From: Sporolactobacillus sp. THM7-4 | GTDB taxonomy: Bacteria > Bacillota > Bacilli > Bacillales > Sporolactobacillaceae | DNA: 64,000 nucleotides | Reading direction: 5' to 3' | NCBI RefSeq assembly: GCF_004153165.1 | Contig: NZ_SEMD01000005.1 | Span: 102,887-166,886 of the forward strand | Part shown: in pieces, positions 53,091 through 62,745 of the stretch | Layout: each line of letters opens with the position of its first letter | How positions within the stretch are numbered: the first letter of the stretch is position 1 | Translations under genes and position numbers: made by a program | The notes under the pieces: model-generated | Told to the model about the DNA's origin: nothing | Database searches by the model: none | Seen by the model: the letters and a program-made list of their open reading frames with translations, nothing else

Positions 53091-53867
53091 ATGAAAAAAG
53101 CAGGTTTAATTCTAATTGCTGCGTTGCTTGTTATTTTATCGGCATGCTCAGGCTCAAATTCAGCCGGCAGCGGCGGAGATAAGAAAAAAACGATTGTAAT
53201 GGGGACAAGTGCGGATTATCCGCCATTCGAGTCGGTTGATACCGTACATGGGAACAAGATTGTCGGATTTGACATTGATATGGCCAAATACATAACCAAT
53301 CAGCTTGGTTATAAACTGGAAATCAAGAATCAGGATTTTAACGGTCTTATTGCCGCTCTGAACAGTAAAAAAGTCGATTTTGTTATGGCCGGAATGGTAA
53401 ACACACCAGACAGAGAGAAACAGGTTGACTTCTCACAAGTGTATTATCCTGACTATCAGGTCGTCCTGACAAAAAATAAAAATATCAAGAGCCTTCAGGA
53501 CCTGAAAGGAAAGAAAGTCGGTGTTCAGCTTGGAACCACGCAGGAAACACTGGCTGTTAAACTGAACAAAACGATTCCAATGCATATTCAGAGATGGGAC
53601 AAACTGAATGAAATGACCGAAGCGATGCGGGCTGGGAGACTTGACGCCGTTATCACGGTTAGTTCCGTTGCTTATGGTTATACAAGCAAAGATAAGAGTT
53701 TAAAACAGTTTAAAGCAATTGTTGGCGGCAAGACGCAATTTGACCCGATCAGTGTAGCTTTTCCGAAGAACAGTAAATTGAAGGCACAATTTAACAAAGT
53801 GCTGAAGAAAATGGATAAGACCGGGAAGACGGACGAACTGGCTAAAAAGTGGATTGTCAATCAATAA
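53091..53867 (+). CDS. Polar amino-acid ABC importer, binding lipoprotein
   Basis: 258 residues. Signal peptide with lipobox LSAC (Cys 19). SBP_bac_3 family: MGTSADYPPFESVD, IVGFDIDMAKYI, DFVMAGMVNTPDREKQVDFS, GKKVGVQLGTTQETL. Resembles ArtP-type arginine binders; the adjoining catabolic genes support arginine, citrulline or ornithine as ligand. Confidence 0.9.
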   Translation: MKKAGLILIAALLVILSACSGSNSAGSGGDKKKTIVMGTSADYPPFESVDTVHGNKIVGFDIDMAKYITNQLGYKLEIKNQDFNGLIAALNSKKVDFVMAGMVNTPDREKQVDFSQVYYPDYQVVLTKNKNIKSLQDLKGKKVGVQLGTTQETLAVKLNKTIPMHIQRWDKLNEMTEAMRAGRLDAVITVSSVAYGYTSKDKSLKQFKAIVGGKTQFDPISVAFPKNSKLKAQFNKVLKKMDKTGKTDELAKKWIVNQ

Positions 53868-53894
53868 TTGTACACTTTTTAGAGGGGGGCAGAA

Positions 53895-54566
53895 ATGAAC
53901 GGTTTAATTAATGGATTTAAAGCAATTGCGCCTTCGATTCCATATATTATGAACGGCATTTGGGTGACACTGGCGATTGCGCTGGTCGCCTCAATCATTG
54001 GTCTTGTACTGGGCACTCTGCTTTCCTTGTGCAAGATCGGCAGAATAAAAATTTTGAACAGTTTTGCCCGGGGATACACATCTGTTTTTCGAGGGACACC
54101 ACTGATTATGCAGCTCGCTCTGGCTTACTTTGCTATACCGCAGCTGCTCGGTATTAACAATGTCGACCCGTTTACAGCAGCTGTTCTGACTTTCGGTCTC
54201 AACTCGGGCGCCTATATGTCTGAGATTATACGGTCAGGGATAAATGCTGTTGATAAAGGTCAGTTTGAAGCAGCCAGCGCTCTTGGCGTCCGTTACTGGT
54301 CAATGATGAAAGATATCATTCTGCCTCAGGCGATCAAAAACATCCTGCCGGCGATGATGAATGAATTTATCTCACTGACGAAGGAATCGGCCATCGTTTC
54401 GACCATATCTGTCACAGATTTAATGCGGCGCTCGCAAATCGTCTCCGCACAATACTATCTTTATTTTCCGCCGATGTTTGTGGCATTTATTCTTTATTAC
54501 ATTGTCGTCATGGTTCTTACATTCCTTGGTGGCAGGCTGGAAAGGAGGCTGAGCCGCAGTGATTAA
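53895..54566 (+). CDS. Polar amino-acid ABC importer, permease
   Basis: 223 residues, HisM/ArtQ type with five TM helices. [20 protein letters not shown] and the contact loop [31 protein letters not shown] are characteristic. Overlaps the ATPase gene by 8 bases. Confidence 0.92.
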   Translation: MNGLINGFKAIAPSIPYIMNGIWVTLAIALVASIIGLVLGTLLSLCKIGRIKILNSFARGYTSVFRGTPLIMQLALAYFAIPQLLGINNVDPFTAAVLTFGLNSGAYMSEIIRSGINAVDKGQFEAASALGVRYWSMMKDIILPQAIKNILPAMMNEFISLTKESAIVSTISVTDLMRRSQIVSAQYYLYFPPMFVAFILYYIVVMVLTFLGGRLERRLSRSD

Positions 54567-55284
54567 AGCTGAACACATTATTAAAAACTTCGGGGATACA
54601 CGTGTCCTTAAAGATGTCTCACTGGAAGTCAACAATGGGGAAGTTGTCGTTATTATAGGTCCGTCAGGTTCCGGAAAATCCACTTTTCTGCGTTGTATTA
54701 ATCTTCTGGAACAGCCGACTGAAGGCTCAGTAAGGATTGACGACGAGGAAGTGACGGCCATGCGCAGTAAACAGGTGGTCAGGGTACGTGAGAAAGTAGG
54801 TATGGTTTTCCAGCATTTCTATCTCTTCCCGCACAAAACAGTCCTTGAAAACCTGACTTATGCACCTGTGAAAGTAAAAGGCTTATCAAAGGAACAAGCA
54901 GAGGAACGGGCACGAAAACTGCTGGATCAGGTTGGTTTGACGGACAAAGCGGATCAGTATCCAAGCCGTTTGTCTGGCGGCCAGAAACAGCGTGTCGCCA
55001 TTGCCCGGGCCCTTGCCATGGAGCCGGAGTATATGCTGTTCGATGAACCGACTTCCGCGCTTGACCCCGAAATGGTTAAAGAAGTGCTTGATGTCATTCA
55101 GTCTCTGGCAGAAACGGGCATGACGATGATCATTGTCACCCATGAAATGGGATTCGCCAGGATGGTCGCTGATAAGGTTGTATTCATGGATGACGGACAA
55201 ATTCTTGAGTCGACGTCTCCGGAAAAGTTTTTCAGTGCACCGAAAACGGATCGCGCGAAAGAATTTCTGGAAAAAATTTTGTAA
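54559..55284 (+). CDS. Polar amino-acid ABC importer, ATPase
   Basis: 241 residues starting at GTG 54559 after AAAGGAGG. Walker [10 protein letters not shown] (34-42), signature [15 protein letters not shown], Walker [15 protein letters not shown]-loop VTHEMGFAR. GlnQ/ArtR class. Completes the importer unit. Confidence 0.94.
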   Translation: MIKAEHIIKNFGDTRVLKDVSLEVNNGEVVVIIGPSGSGKSTFLRCINLLEQPTEGSVRIDDEEVTAMRSKQVVRVREKVGMVFQHFYLFPHKTVLENLTYAPVKVKGLSKEQAEERARKLLDQVGLTDKADQYPSRLSGGQKQRVAIARALAMEPEYMLFDEPTSALDPEMVKEVLDVIQSLAETGMTMIIVTHEMGFARMVADKVVFMDDGQILESTSPEKFFSAPKTDRAKEFLEKIL

Positions 55285-55302
55285 TACCTGTCAGCCTGAA
55301 AT

Positions 55303-55347
55303 CCGGATGAATGGAACTGAGTCCTTTTCTTTTTCTTCATCCGGAGA
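55303..55347 (+). terminator. Hairpin after the importer operon
   Basis: CCGGATGAA and TTCATCCGG pair across a loop that itself contains the T-rich part; unusual for a terminator, but positioned as one. Confidence 0.45.
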
Positions 55348-55485
55348 TTAAAGAAGTTCAAGAACTAAAAGCATTCATAACCAAAATAATAAAATGACAA
55401 AATCATACCATGTATAGAAGGATTTAATTATCGATCTTTTTTGCGTAAGGGATAATGAACTTTTAAAAAGAGGGTCGTGTGAATC

Positions 55486-56769
55486 ATGGCGGAAAAAAGC
55501 TTGTATGAGAAATCTCTGAATCTATTTCCCCCGGTCGCAAGCCGTGCGACTCATCTTGGCATTGTCAAGGGTGAAGGCATTTATGTCTGGGATGAGACGG
55601 GCAGAAAATATTTTGACTTTGCGAGTGGTGTTGCTGTCGTTAACTGCGGCCATAACAATCCATATGTGGTCGAAAAAGCAAAAGAGCAGATGGAAAAGCT
55701 GATTCACGGCGGACACAACGTCGTCTACTATCCGTCTTATATTCAATTGGCGGAAAAAATAATCGCACATGCAGGCAGTGATTATAAAATTTACTTTTCG
55801 AACAGCGGAGCCGAAGCGAACGAAGCAGCAATCAAGCTTGCCAAACAGGTATCACAGCGTCCCGGGATTATTTCTTTTAAACATAGTTTCCACGGGCGCA
55901 CGCTGGCAACGACCACATTGACTGCCTCCAGCGCCAGGTATCGCCTGAACTATGAGGGGCTTCTCCCAAGCGTTTATTATGCGGAATATCCCTATGCCAC
56001 GCGTACCGGCCTTTCGGAAGAAGAGGAGATAAAGCGGTGCCTCAGCCAGCTGGACGACATCTTTCACTATCTGATTGAACCGGAACAGGTGGCCTGTATG
56101 ATTCTCGAACCCGTTCAGGGAGAAGGCGGATATATCGTTCCGCCCAAATCGTTCCTTCAGGCGCTTCGCAGAATCTGCGACGAACATGGTATCCTTCTCG
56201 CCTTTGATGAGGTTCAGACTGGTTTTGGTCGGACAGGAAAAATGTTCGCTTATGAAAATTTTGATGTAAAGCCTGATATTCTGACACTGGCCAAGGCGAT
56301 TGCCAATGGTTTTCCTCTTAGCGCGATGGTCGCAAAAAAATCATTGATGGATAAATGGCCGGCCGGTACACATGGAGGTACTTTCGGAGGCAATCCGGTT
56401 GCCTGTGCCGCGGGTGTTGCGGTTATGGAATTGCTGGAGGGCGGCCTGATCGACAATGCGGTGGACGTCGGTGCTTACTTTAAAAGGAAACTTGAAGAGT
56501 TGAAAGAAAAGCACGAAGAAATTCTGGAGATCCGTGGACTTGGGCTGATGATCGGTGCGGAATTCGTTGACAGAAAGGGTAAACCCGATCCGGCTCTGGT
56601 TGCGAGCATCCGGGAAAAAGCTTTGGAAAAGGGTTTGATTTTACTATCCTGCGGTGTAAGTAAAAATGTGATCCGTTTCATTCCGCCGCTTGTCGTTAAT
56701 AAGGATGAGATTGATCAGGCAATGGACATATTCACTGAAAGTGTGGAAGAGTCCTTACTGGTTCATTAA
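55486..56769 (+). CDS. Class III aminotransferase, GABA/ornithine aminotransferase-like
   Basis: 427 residues, PLP fold type I. YFDFASGVAVVNCGHNNP, FSNSGAEANEAAIKLAK, SFKHSFHGRTLATTTLTA, ILEPVQGEGGYIVPP, LLAFDEVQTGFGRTGKMFAYE, and the PLP lysine in LTLAKAIANGFPLS. Substrates in this family are 4-aminobutyrate, ornithine, acetylornithine and similar omega-amines. In this setting ornithine to glutamate semialdehyde fits; GabT-like use of GABA is equally possible. GAGGG precedes the ATG. Confidence 0.85.
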   Translation: MAEKSLYEKSLNLFPPVASRATHLGIVKGEGIYVWDETGRKYFDFASGVAVVNCGHNNPYVVEKAKEQMEKLIHGGHNVVYYPSYIQLAEKIIAHAGSDYKIYFSNSGAEANEAAIKLAKQVSQRPGIISFKHSFHGRTLATTTLTASSARYRLNYEGLLPSVYYAEYPYATRTGLSEEEEIKRCLSQLDDIFHYLIEPEQVACMILEPVQGEGGYIVPPKSFLQALRRICDEHGILLAFDEVQTGFGRTGKMFAYENFDVKPDILTLAKAIANGFPLSAMVAKKSLMDKWPAGTHGGTFGGNPVACAAGVAVMELLEGGLIDNAVDVGAYFKRKLEELKEKHEEILEIRGLGLMIGAEFVDRKGKPDPALVASIREKALEKGLILLSCGVSKNVIRFIPPLVVNKDEIDQAMDIFTESVEESLLVH

Positions 56770-56841
56770 AACTTATTGAAGCGGAGCACAACTGAACACG
56801 CCGATCTGATGTGGATCAGAGTCAGGTCATGAATACTGATT

Positions 56842-56887
56842 AAAGCGGAGGGGAAGGACCATCAGGCTTTCCCGCTCCGCTTTTTTT
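56842..56887 (+). terminator. Aminotransferase terminator
   Basis: AAAGCGGAG and CTCCGCTTT with a long loop, followed by further Ts. Confidence 0.82.
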
Positions 56888-57058
56888 CACAGTTATTTTG
56901 GCTGTCAGACCAAAAGAACTTTTATCGAGCGATAATTCAAGATTCTGGATAAAAACACGTGAAAACAGATTTTCATAGAGGAACCGGTGCAAAAAGTAGT
57001 GTATCATGTAACCATGTGAATAAGTTCGTGAGTAATAGATACGGAAGGTGATGGACAA

Positions 57059-57916
57059 ATGTACCAATCGATTCTGATGGATCTGGATGGAACGGTGCTG
57101 ACGCCGGTAAATACAGTCACTGATGAATTAAATGACTATTTGAAGTTTCTCAGAAACCACGGTGTACATGTGTTTGCGGTAACAGGCAGAACTTATCAGG
57201 AAGCGTGGAATGTACTTCCTGATGATTTTCCTGCCGAAGGAATGGTGACGGCAAACGGTATGGCAGTTTATGTCGGGTCGGAAAAAGTTTTACAGCACGC
57301 CCTTCCCGGTGAATTGGTTGAAACGCTGATTAATCGCGCCCGGGACGAGCGGCTCTATTATGAGATGCACCCAATCTCTGGCGGACGCGCCGCATTATTA
57401 GAAGACCAGTCTTATTTTAGAGAACAGATTCACGGGAAAAGGCCGGAAACCGTTGCTGAAAACGAATGGTTGTCGCGTCTGAATGCGGTCAATCAGGAAA
57501 TCGACTGGAAAAATGCGGTGACGAAGGAAGAATGTTCGGAAATGAACAAGCTCTATTTTTTCAGCACAGATGTCGCTAAAATGGACAGGTGGAAAAAAGA
57601 ACTGTCACGGCTGGCTGAAAGAACGCCGTTCGATTGCTTTTCTTCCACACGTAACAACACCGAAGTTATAGTGAAGGGTATCTCGAAAGCAAGCGGCATT
57701 AGGTACCTGATGGATTACTGCCATCTGTCTCTTGGGTCAGCCCTCGTTGTCGGAGACGGAGAAAATGATCTGCCCATGTTTCAGGCAGCGGGACACTCGG
57801 CGGCGATGAAAAATGCACCGGATCACGTTAAAAAACAGGCAGATGAAGTAACGGACTATTCTTATGCCGAAAACGGACTCTACCGTTTCCTGAAAAAATC
57901 GTTCAACCTGGGCTGA
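57059..57916 (+). CDS. Cof-type HAD-IIB family phosphatase
   Basis: 285 residues. Motif I MDLDGTVLT (residues 7-15), motif II VFAVTGRT, motif III lysine in IVKGISKASG, motif IV GDGENDLPMFQAAG. These enzymes dephosphorylate sugar phosphates, flavin or pyridoxal phosphates. GGAAGGTG precedes the ATG. Specific substrate unknown; single gene. Confidence 0.9.
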   Translation: MYQSILMDLDGTVLTPVNTVTDELNDYLKFLRNHGVHVFAVTGRTYQEAWNVLPDDFPAEGMVTANGMAVYVGSEKVLQHALPGELVETLINRARDERLYYEMHPISGGRAALLEDQSYFREQIHGKRPETVAENEWLSRLNAVNQEIDWKNAVTKEECSEMNKLYFFSTDVAKMDRWKKELSRLAERTPFDCFSSTRNNTEVIVKGISKASGIRYLMDYCHLSLGSALVVGDGENDLPMFQAAGHSAAMKNAPDHVKKQADEVTDYSYAENGLYRFLKKSFNLG

Positions 57917-57931
57917 TCCCATTTGACTACA

Positions 57932-58037
57932 CGATTCCAGGAAATTCGGAGCAACATTAACGGGATTCGGAGCAACTTTTCCGAAATTCGGAGCAACTAT
58001 CCGAATTTGGAGCAAATTTTCCCGGAGCGGAGCAACT
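57932..58037. repeat. Degenerate 19-21 bp repeat array with GGAGCAA core
   Basis: GGAGCAA recurs at 57948, 57969, 57990, 58009 and 58029, within units of the type ATTCGGAGCAACNTTNNCCGAA. Spacing is 21, 21, 19 and 20 bases. It lies between the convergent HAD phosphatase and prpB genes. One frame reads EIRSNFS-like heptads, which I take as an artefact. Confidence 0.85.
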
Positions 58038-58065
58038 TATTCTTTTCGGCCCATGTCCGTAAACT

Positions 58066-58983
58066 TCAGTTTTCTTTGCCAATTTCCGGAAGAACTGTCT
58101 TTGCAATGTGCTGATCGAGTTCTTCATATTGCCGATAGTTGATCGTTTCATAGAGTTCTTTCCGTGTCTGCATATTGCCGAGCTGATCTTTTTGTGTTCC
58201 TTTTTGAAGAATGTCGGTAAAAACCCGTTCACAGGCCCTGGCCGCTGCACGCATCGAGGTCACGGGATAGATAACCATATTGAATCCGAATGAGGAAAAT
58301 TCTTCTGCGGTATAGTATGGCGTTTTTCCGAACTCGGTCATGTTGGCAAGAAGAGGGACGTCGATTGCCGCGCTTATGGCTTGAAAATCTTCTTTTGAAA
58401 TGAATGCTTCAGGAAAAATAGCGTCCGCTCCTGCTTCCTTGTATTGTTTGGCGCGGGCGATTGCCCGGTCTCTGCCTTCGACGGCCCTTGCGTCTGTCCG
58501 TGCGACAATAACCAGGCTTGGGGCAACCGTCCTGATCGTCTGGATTTTTTGTACCATTTCGGCAGGATCAATCAAGTTTTTCCCATTTAGATGGCCGCAT
58601 TTTTTTGGCATCTGCTGATCCTCAATCTGTACGGCGGCCGCCCCTGCTTCAACCATTTCTTTGGCTGCCCTGGCAACGTTAAGGACGCTGCCGTAACCGG
58701 TGTCGATATCGACGAGCAGAGGAAGATCGGATGCTCGAACCAGTTCCCGTGCCTTGTCGGCGACTTCATTGGAGTAAACCATTCCGAGATCAGGCAGACC
58801 GCGGCTTGCGGTATAGGCGGCTCCGGATAAATAGAGCGCCTCAAAACCGACCTGCCTTGCGATTAGTGCTGACATTCCGTCGTGGGCTCCGGGGATTTTC
58901 AATAATTCAGGACGGTTCATCAGTTTCCGGAAACGGTCAGCCAGCTGGTCTTGCGGAGTTTGCGTGTTTACGATCCAGCTCAT
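58066..58983 (-). CDS. prpB: Methylisocitrate lyase
   Basis: 305 residues from ATG 58983 (MSWIVNTQ), with AGGAGG 9 bases before; the ORF reaches 59001. ICL/PEPM superfamily with catalytic KKCGHLNGK (about residues 127-135), PGAHDGMSALIARQVGFEALYLSGAAYTASRGLPD, and VDIDTGYGSVLNVAR. It splits 2-methylisocitrate to pyruvate and succinate in the methylcitrate cycle. Downstream of prpD on the same strand. Confidence 0.93.
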   Translation of the reverse strand: MSWIVNTQTPQDQLADRFRKLMNRPELLKIPGAHDGMSALIARQVGFEALYLSGAAYTASRGLPDLGMVYSNEVADKARELVRASDLPLLVDIDTGYGSVLNVARAAKEMVEAGAAAVQIEDQQMPKKCGHLNGKNLIDPAEMVQKIQTIRTVAPSLVIVARTDARAVEGRDRAIARAKQYKEAGADAIFPEAFISKEDFQAISAAIDVPLLANMTEFGKTPYYTAEEFSSFGFNMVIYPVTSMRAAARACERVFTDILQKGTQKDQLGNMQTRKELYETINYRQYEELDQHIAKTVLPEIGKEN

Positions 58984-59148
58984 AACATTTTTCCTCCTCA
59001 TGACAAAGAGTTAAGGTTTCAGTAAACAGGTCAAAACGGATTCGATTTTTTTCAGAGACCAGATACAACGATGTACAAGAATGAAAAAAAGCGGCAGGGT
59101 AACAGAGGAGCCTCCCGTCCGGGGACCTGTCTTCGTCAGTTGTTTTTC

Positions 59149-60591
59149 TCAGGCGAGCGAAAACAAATCCATCCATTCATCAACCGGAGTCGCTTCAAGA
59201 CGGTCCGGATCACTGCATAATTCGATAATCTCTTCTGCTTTTCGAGCCGGAAATCGGCTGAGAAGGTTGTTTCTGAATTTTTCGATGATCAGCGGAATGG
59301 CTTCTTTACGCCGCTTCCGGTGGCCGATCGGATATTCGACAGCCACACGTTGCGTTTTCGTTCCGTTCTTGAAAAAAATTTGCACACTGCTGGCAATCGA
59401 ACGTTTTTCCGGATCCAGGTAATCCTTGCTGTAAACCGGATTTTCACGAATTTCCATCTTTGCACGCAGTGAATCGATACGGGGATCCCTTGCCGCCTCG
59501 TTTTCATAGTGATCGGCGTTCAGTGTTCCATGAATCAGTCCGATGGCGACAATGTATTGAATGCAGTGATCCCGGTCGGCAGGATTACGCAGCGGGCCGG
59601 TTTTATCAATAATACGGATAGCCGATTCATGTGTCGTGATGGTGATCCGCTCAATATCATCAAGACGGCCGGATACCTCCGGATGGAGCGTGATCGCTGC
59701 TTCAAGCGCCGTCTGTGCGTGAAATTCGGCGGGGTAGGATACCTTGAAAAGGATATTTTCCATAACATAAGAACCAGGAGGCTGAACGAGATCCAGTTTT
59801 TGCCCTCCATACAGGACATCCTGGAATCCCCATTCCGGAGCGGTCAGGGCCGTGGAATAGCCCATCTCTCCGCGCAGCGTCATTAAAGCGAATCGGACAC
59901 CGCGGCTTGCTGCATCGCCGGCGGCCCATGATTTCCGGGACCCGGTATTCGGAGCGTGGCGGTAAGTCCGCAGGCTTGAGCTGTCGATCAATGCCTGGCT
60001 GACCGCAGCAGCAATCTCCTCTTTGGTTCCGCCGAAAAGTGAGCAGGATACGGCTGCTGAGGCGATTTTTACAAATAAGACATGATCCAGACCGTGCTCA
60101 TTCAAGCTGTTTCCGAGAGCCAGCACGCCCTGGATTTCATGGGCTTTTATCATTGAATCGATGATTTGCCTGATTCGAAGAGGCGGTTTCCCTTTTGCCC
60201 TGTTTGTCCGGCTGATATAATCGGCGCTTGCTAATATGGCGGCCAGGTTGTCGGAAGGATGCCCCCACTCTTTAGCGAGCCATGTATCATTATAGTCGAG
60301 CCATCGGTTCATGCAGCCGATGCTGAATGCTCCCTGAACCGGATCCAGAACGTAAGAAGTTCCTGGAATACGGACACCGTTCGGAACAATCGTTCCTGGC
60401 ACAACAGGCCCAAGCAGTTTCGTACATTCGGGGTACCGCAGAGCGAGTAAGCCGCAGCCGATCGTATCCATCAGGACAAACCGTGCCGTCGTCCGGGCTT
60501 CGCTGCTTGTAATGGGTGTATCTTTGACGTAATCGGCGATTGTTGACAAAATACGGTCGGTAACCTGGTGGAATTCAGTTTGGGTCGCCAT
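59149..60591 (-). CDS. prpD: 2-methylcitrate dehydratase, MmgE/PrpD family
   Basis: 480 residues from ATG 60591 (MATQTEF), chosen because GGGGAG lies 7 bases upstream. Family segments: [91 protein letters not shown]. Dehydrates 2-methylcitrate. About 165 bases separate it from prpB. Methylcitrate synthase (prpC) is not in this window. A cre site overlaps its upstream region. Confidence 0.92.
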   Translation of the reverse strand: MATQTEFHQVTDRILSTIADYVKDTPITSSEARTTARFVLMDTIGCGLLALRYPECTKLLGPVVPGTIVPNGVRIPGTSYVLDPVQGAFSIGCMNRWLDYNDTWLAKEWGHPSDNLAAILASADYISRTNRAKGKPPLRIRQIIDSMIKAHEIQGVLALGNSLNEHGLDHVLFVKIASAAVSCSLFGGTKEEIAAAVSQALIDSSSLRTYRHAPNTGSRKSWAAGDAASRGVRFALMTLRGEMGYSTALTAPEWGFQDVLYGGQKLDLVQPPGSYVMENILFKVSYPAEFHAQTALEAAITLHPEVSGRLDDIERITITTHESAIRIIDKTGPLRNPADRDHCIQYIVAIGLIHGTLNADHYENEAARDPRIDSLRAKMEIRENPVYSKDYLDPEKRSIASSVQIFFKNGTKTQRVAVEYPIGHRKRRKEAIPLIIEKFRNNLLSRFPARKAEEIIELCSDPDRLEATPVDEWMDLFSLA

Positions 60592-60613
60592 CGGACATCT
60601 CCCCTTCACTATT

Positions 60614-60629
60614 TTGTATGCGCTTGCAA
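60614..60629 (-). promoter_or_regulatory. cre (CcpA) site upstream of prpDB
   Basis: Minus strand TTGCAAGCGCATACAA matches WTGNAANCGNWNNCAW at every fixed position, 23 bases before the prpD start. Confidence 0.7.
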
Positions 60630-60785
60630 AATTGTATCATAAATCACATTCATTAGCTATAATTATAGACACAAGCCCCTTAACAGTCAAAATATTATGA
60701 TCAGTTTTCTGGAATGATACGGATCATTTTTGTGGATCAGGCCCTGTTCATGCGCAGTGTTCGTTTTAAAAACCTGTTTGATTGA

Positions 60786-60905
60786 AGGGGGGGGGTGACT
60801 CCGGCGAGGGCGTGTTCCGGTGAGAATCCGCAGGAGGAGCGGTCGATAAGGCTCGTGGACCGTCCGCGGAAAGCGTCCGCCCGCAGTGATCAGCATCCGG
60901 GTTTA
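60786..60905. repeat. Bacillales-type interspersed repeat with nine-G run
   Basis: After a G9 run (60787-60795) comes GTGACTCCGGCGAGGG, GTGAGAATCCGCAGGAGGAGC, GATAAGGCTCG and CCGTCCGCGGAAAGCGTCC. This combination recalls a roughly 110-bp palindromic repeat I know from many Bacillaceae intergenic regions (CCCGCAGG..., CGCGGAAAGCG...). It lies just upstream of the citrate transporter. Confidence 0.6.
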
Positions 60906-60947
60906 ACAGAGTCGTGGATAAAAAAACGAAGGGAATGAAGAAACCAA

Positions 60948-62240
60948 ATGCTCGCTCTGTTCGGATTTTTAACCATTGTCGTCTTTATGTATCTGATCAT
61001 GTCCAAACGCTTATCTGCTTTGATCGCGCTGATGCTTGTCCCTGTACTGTTCGGTGTGATCGCCGGTTTTTCAAAAGATATTGGCGCTATGATGGTGAAA
61101 GGCCTGGAAGGCGTCGCTCCAACCGGCATTATGATTCTGTTTGCTATTTTATATTTCGGCATTATGATCGATTCCGGCCTCTTTGATCCGCTGATTTCAC
61201 AGATTCTGCGCCTCGTCAGGGGTGACCCTCTTAAAATAGCGTTGGGGACGGCTGTCCTTGCGGCAACCGTGTCTCTTGACGGTGACGGGACGACAACCTA
61301 TATGATAACGATTTCTGCCATGCTTCCGCTCTATAAACGAATTGGGATGAAGCCTATCATTCTCGCAGGAATTGCTATCTCCGCTTCAGGTGTTATGAAT
61401 CTGTTGCCATGGGGCGGACCGACCGCACGCGTCCTTGCCTCGCTGAATCAGGATACATCTGCTGTCTTTGTTCCGGTTATTCCGACGATGATCGGAGGTA
61501 TCCTGTTTGTTTTTTTAATCGCCTATATCATGGGCAAGAAGGAACGAAAACGGCTGGGCGTCCTGAAACTGGATGGGAACACCCTTAATGAGCAGGCAGC
61601 CGCGGCAGATACGGCGTCGATAAAGAGACCGAAAATGGTATGGGTTAACGGTATTCTGACCATTATGCTGCTTATCTGCCTGATCATTGAACTGATTCCT
61701 GTTCCCGTACTGTTCATGATTGGTTTTGCCATTGCTGCCATGCTCAATTACCCGAACCTGAAGGAACAGAAGGAACGATTACAGTCCTATGCGGGGAATG
61801 CTCTGTCCGTTGTTTCGATGATCTTCGCGGCAGGGATCTTTACAGGCATTTTAACAGGAACGAAGATGGTCGACGCTATGGCTTCTGTTCTGATCAGCAA
61901 TATCCCGTCATCTCTCGGGCCTCACTGGGCACTGATCACAGCAATTATCAGTGGTCCGCTCACTTTTTTCATGTCGAATGACGCTTTCTACTTCGGAATC
62001 GTTCCACTGATCGCGAAGACAGCGGCTTCATACGGAATTGATCCGGCGATCATCGGCCGTGCGTCTTTACTCGGCTTGCCCGTTCACTTATTCAGCCCGC
62101 TTGTCCCGTCAACTTACCTTCTGGTGGGCATGGTTGGCGCGGAACTCGGCGAATTACAGCGGTTCTTTCTGAAATGGGCATGCGGTACGGCAGGGGTCAT
62201 GATTGCGGTAGCCCTGATATTGGGTATCATTTCATTCTGA
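60948..62240 (+). CDS. CitMHS-family metal-citrate transporter
   Basis: 430 residues with about twelve TM helices. Family markers: MVKGLEGVAPTGIMILFAILYFGIMIDSGLFDPLI, SLDGDGTTTYMITISAMLPLY, SGVMNLLPWGGPTARV, and SNDAFYFGIVPLI. Members import citrate complexed with Mg, Ca or other divalent cations by proton symport. AAGGGAATGAAG is the likely binding site. Its neighbourhood with prpDB suggests tricarboxylate use. Confidence 0.88.
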   Translation: MLALFGFLTIVVFMYLIMSKRLSALIALMLVPVLFGVIAGFSKDIGAMMVKGLEGVAPTGIMILFAILYFGIMIDSGLFDPLISQILRLVRGDPLKIALGTAVLAATVSLDGDGTTTYMITISAMLPLYKRIGMKPIILAGIAISASGVMNLLPWGGPTARVLASLNQDTSAVFVPVIPTMIGGILFVFLIAYIMGKKERKRLGVLKLDGNTLNEQAAAADTASIKRPKMVWVNGILTIMLLICLIIELIPVPVLFMIGFAIAAMLNYPNLKEQKERLQSYAGNALSVVSMIFAAGIFTGILTGTKMVDAMASVLISNIPSSLGPHWALITAIISGPLTFFMSNDAFYFGIVPLIAKTAASYGIDPAIIGRASLLGLPVHLFSPLVPSTYLLVGMVGAELGELQRFFLKWACGTAGVMIAVALILGIISF

Positions 62241-62745
62241 TCAATCGATGAACTTAGGCTTTTTCCCGGGGGAAATGCCATGTGTATACTGGAGAAACGA
62301 TAAAAAAAGCACGTGTCAATTCGGAGCGGAAAAAGAGCAATCACACCGGTTAAAAGCAGGAAATCTGCCTGTTGCCCGAAAGTGCTCCTGAAAACTGGCA
62401 TGATGAACAGTTGATCAAACAGGATGAACCGGTCTGTTTGATTTTTTTATGCAAAAAAATGAAGAGCCCTTGCATCAGGATCTGGCCGCGCCAGGTTTTT
62501 GATACATAAATGGTATATGGTGGGGATAATAAATAACAGGTAAATGGTTAGACTGAATGAAAGTCAACGGTTGTCGCTGAACGGAAACGAGTCTGCCTGA
62601 ACTTCTCTGAAGCTTGATGAAGAGGAATGGTGAACATATTTCCATACGATCAATCACTTTTCCTGTTAACAGGACGTTTACATAAGAATCAGAAGGGAAT
62701 AAAAAAGAAGATGGCGATTTGTTTTAACTTGATGAGGTGAACGTA
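62241..62745. other. Intergenic region between the citrate transporter and glcU
   Basis: Holds a strong hairpin terminator at 62414-62448 and, beyond it, the glcU leader. No gene is supported. I looked for a SigG promoter ahead of glcU and could not assign one with confidence. Confidence 0.4.
62414..62448 (+). terminator. Rho-independent terminator
   Basis: ATCAAACAG and CTGTTTGAT around GATGAACCGGT, followed by seven Ts, 175 bases after the citrate transporter stop. Confidence 0.88.

Noticed and set aside
57923-58114. Heptad-repeat ORF EIRSNFS-type over the 58-kb array
   Set aside because: It arises from the 21-bp period. No ribosome binding site, and the opposite strand gives an equally regular heptad peptide.
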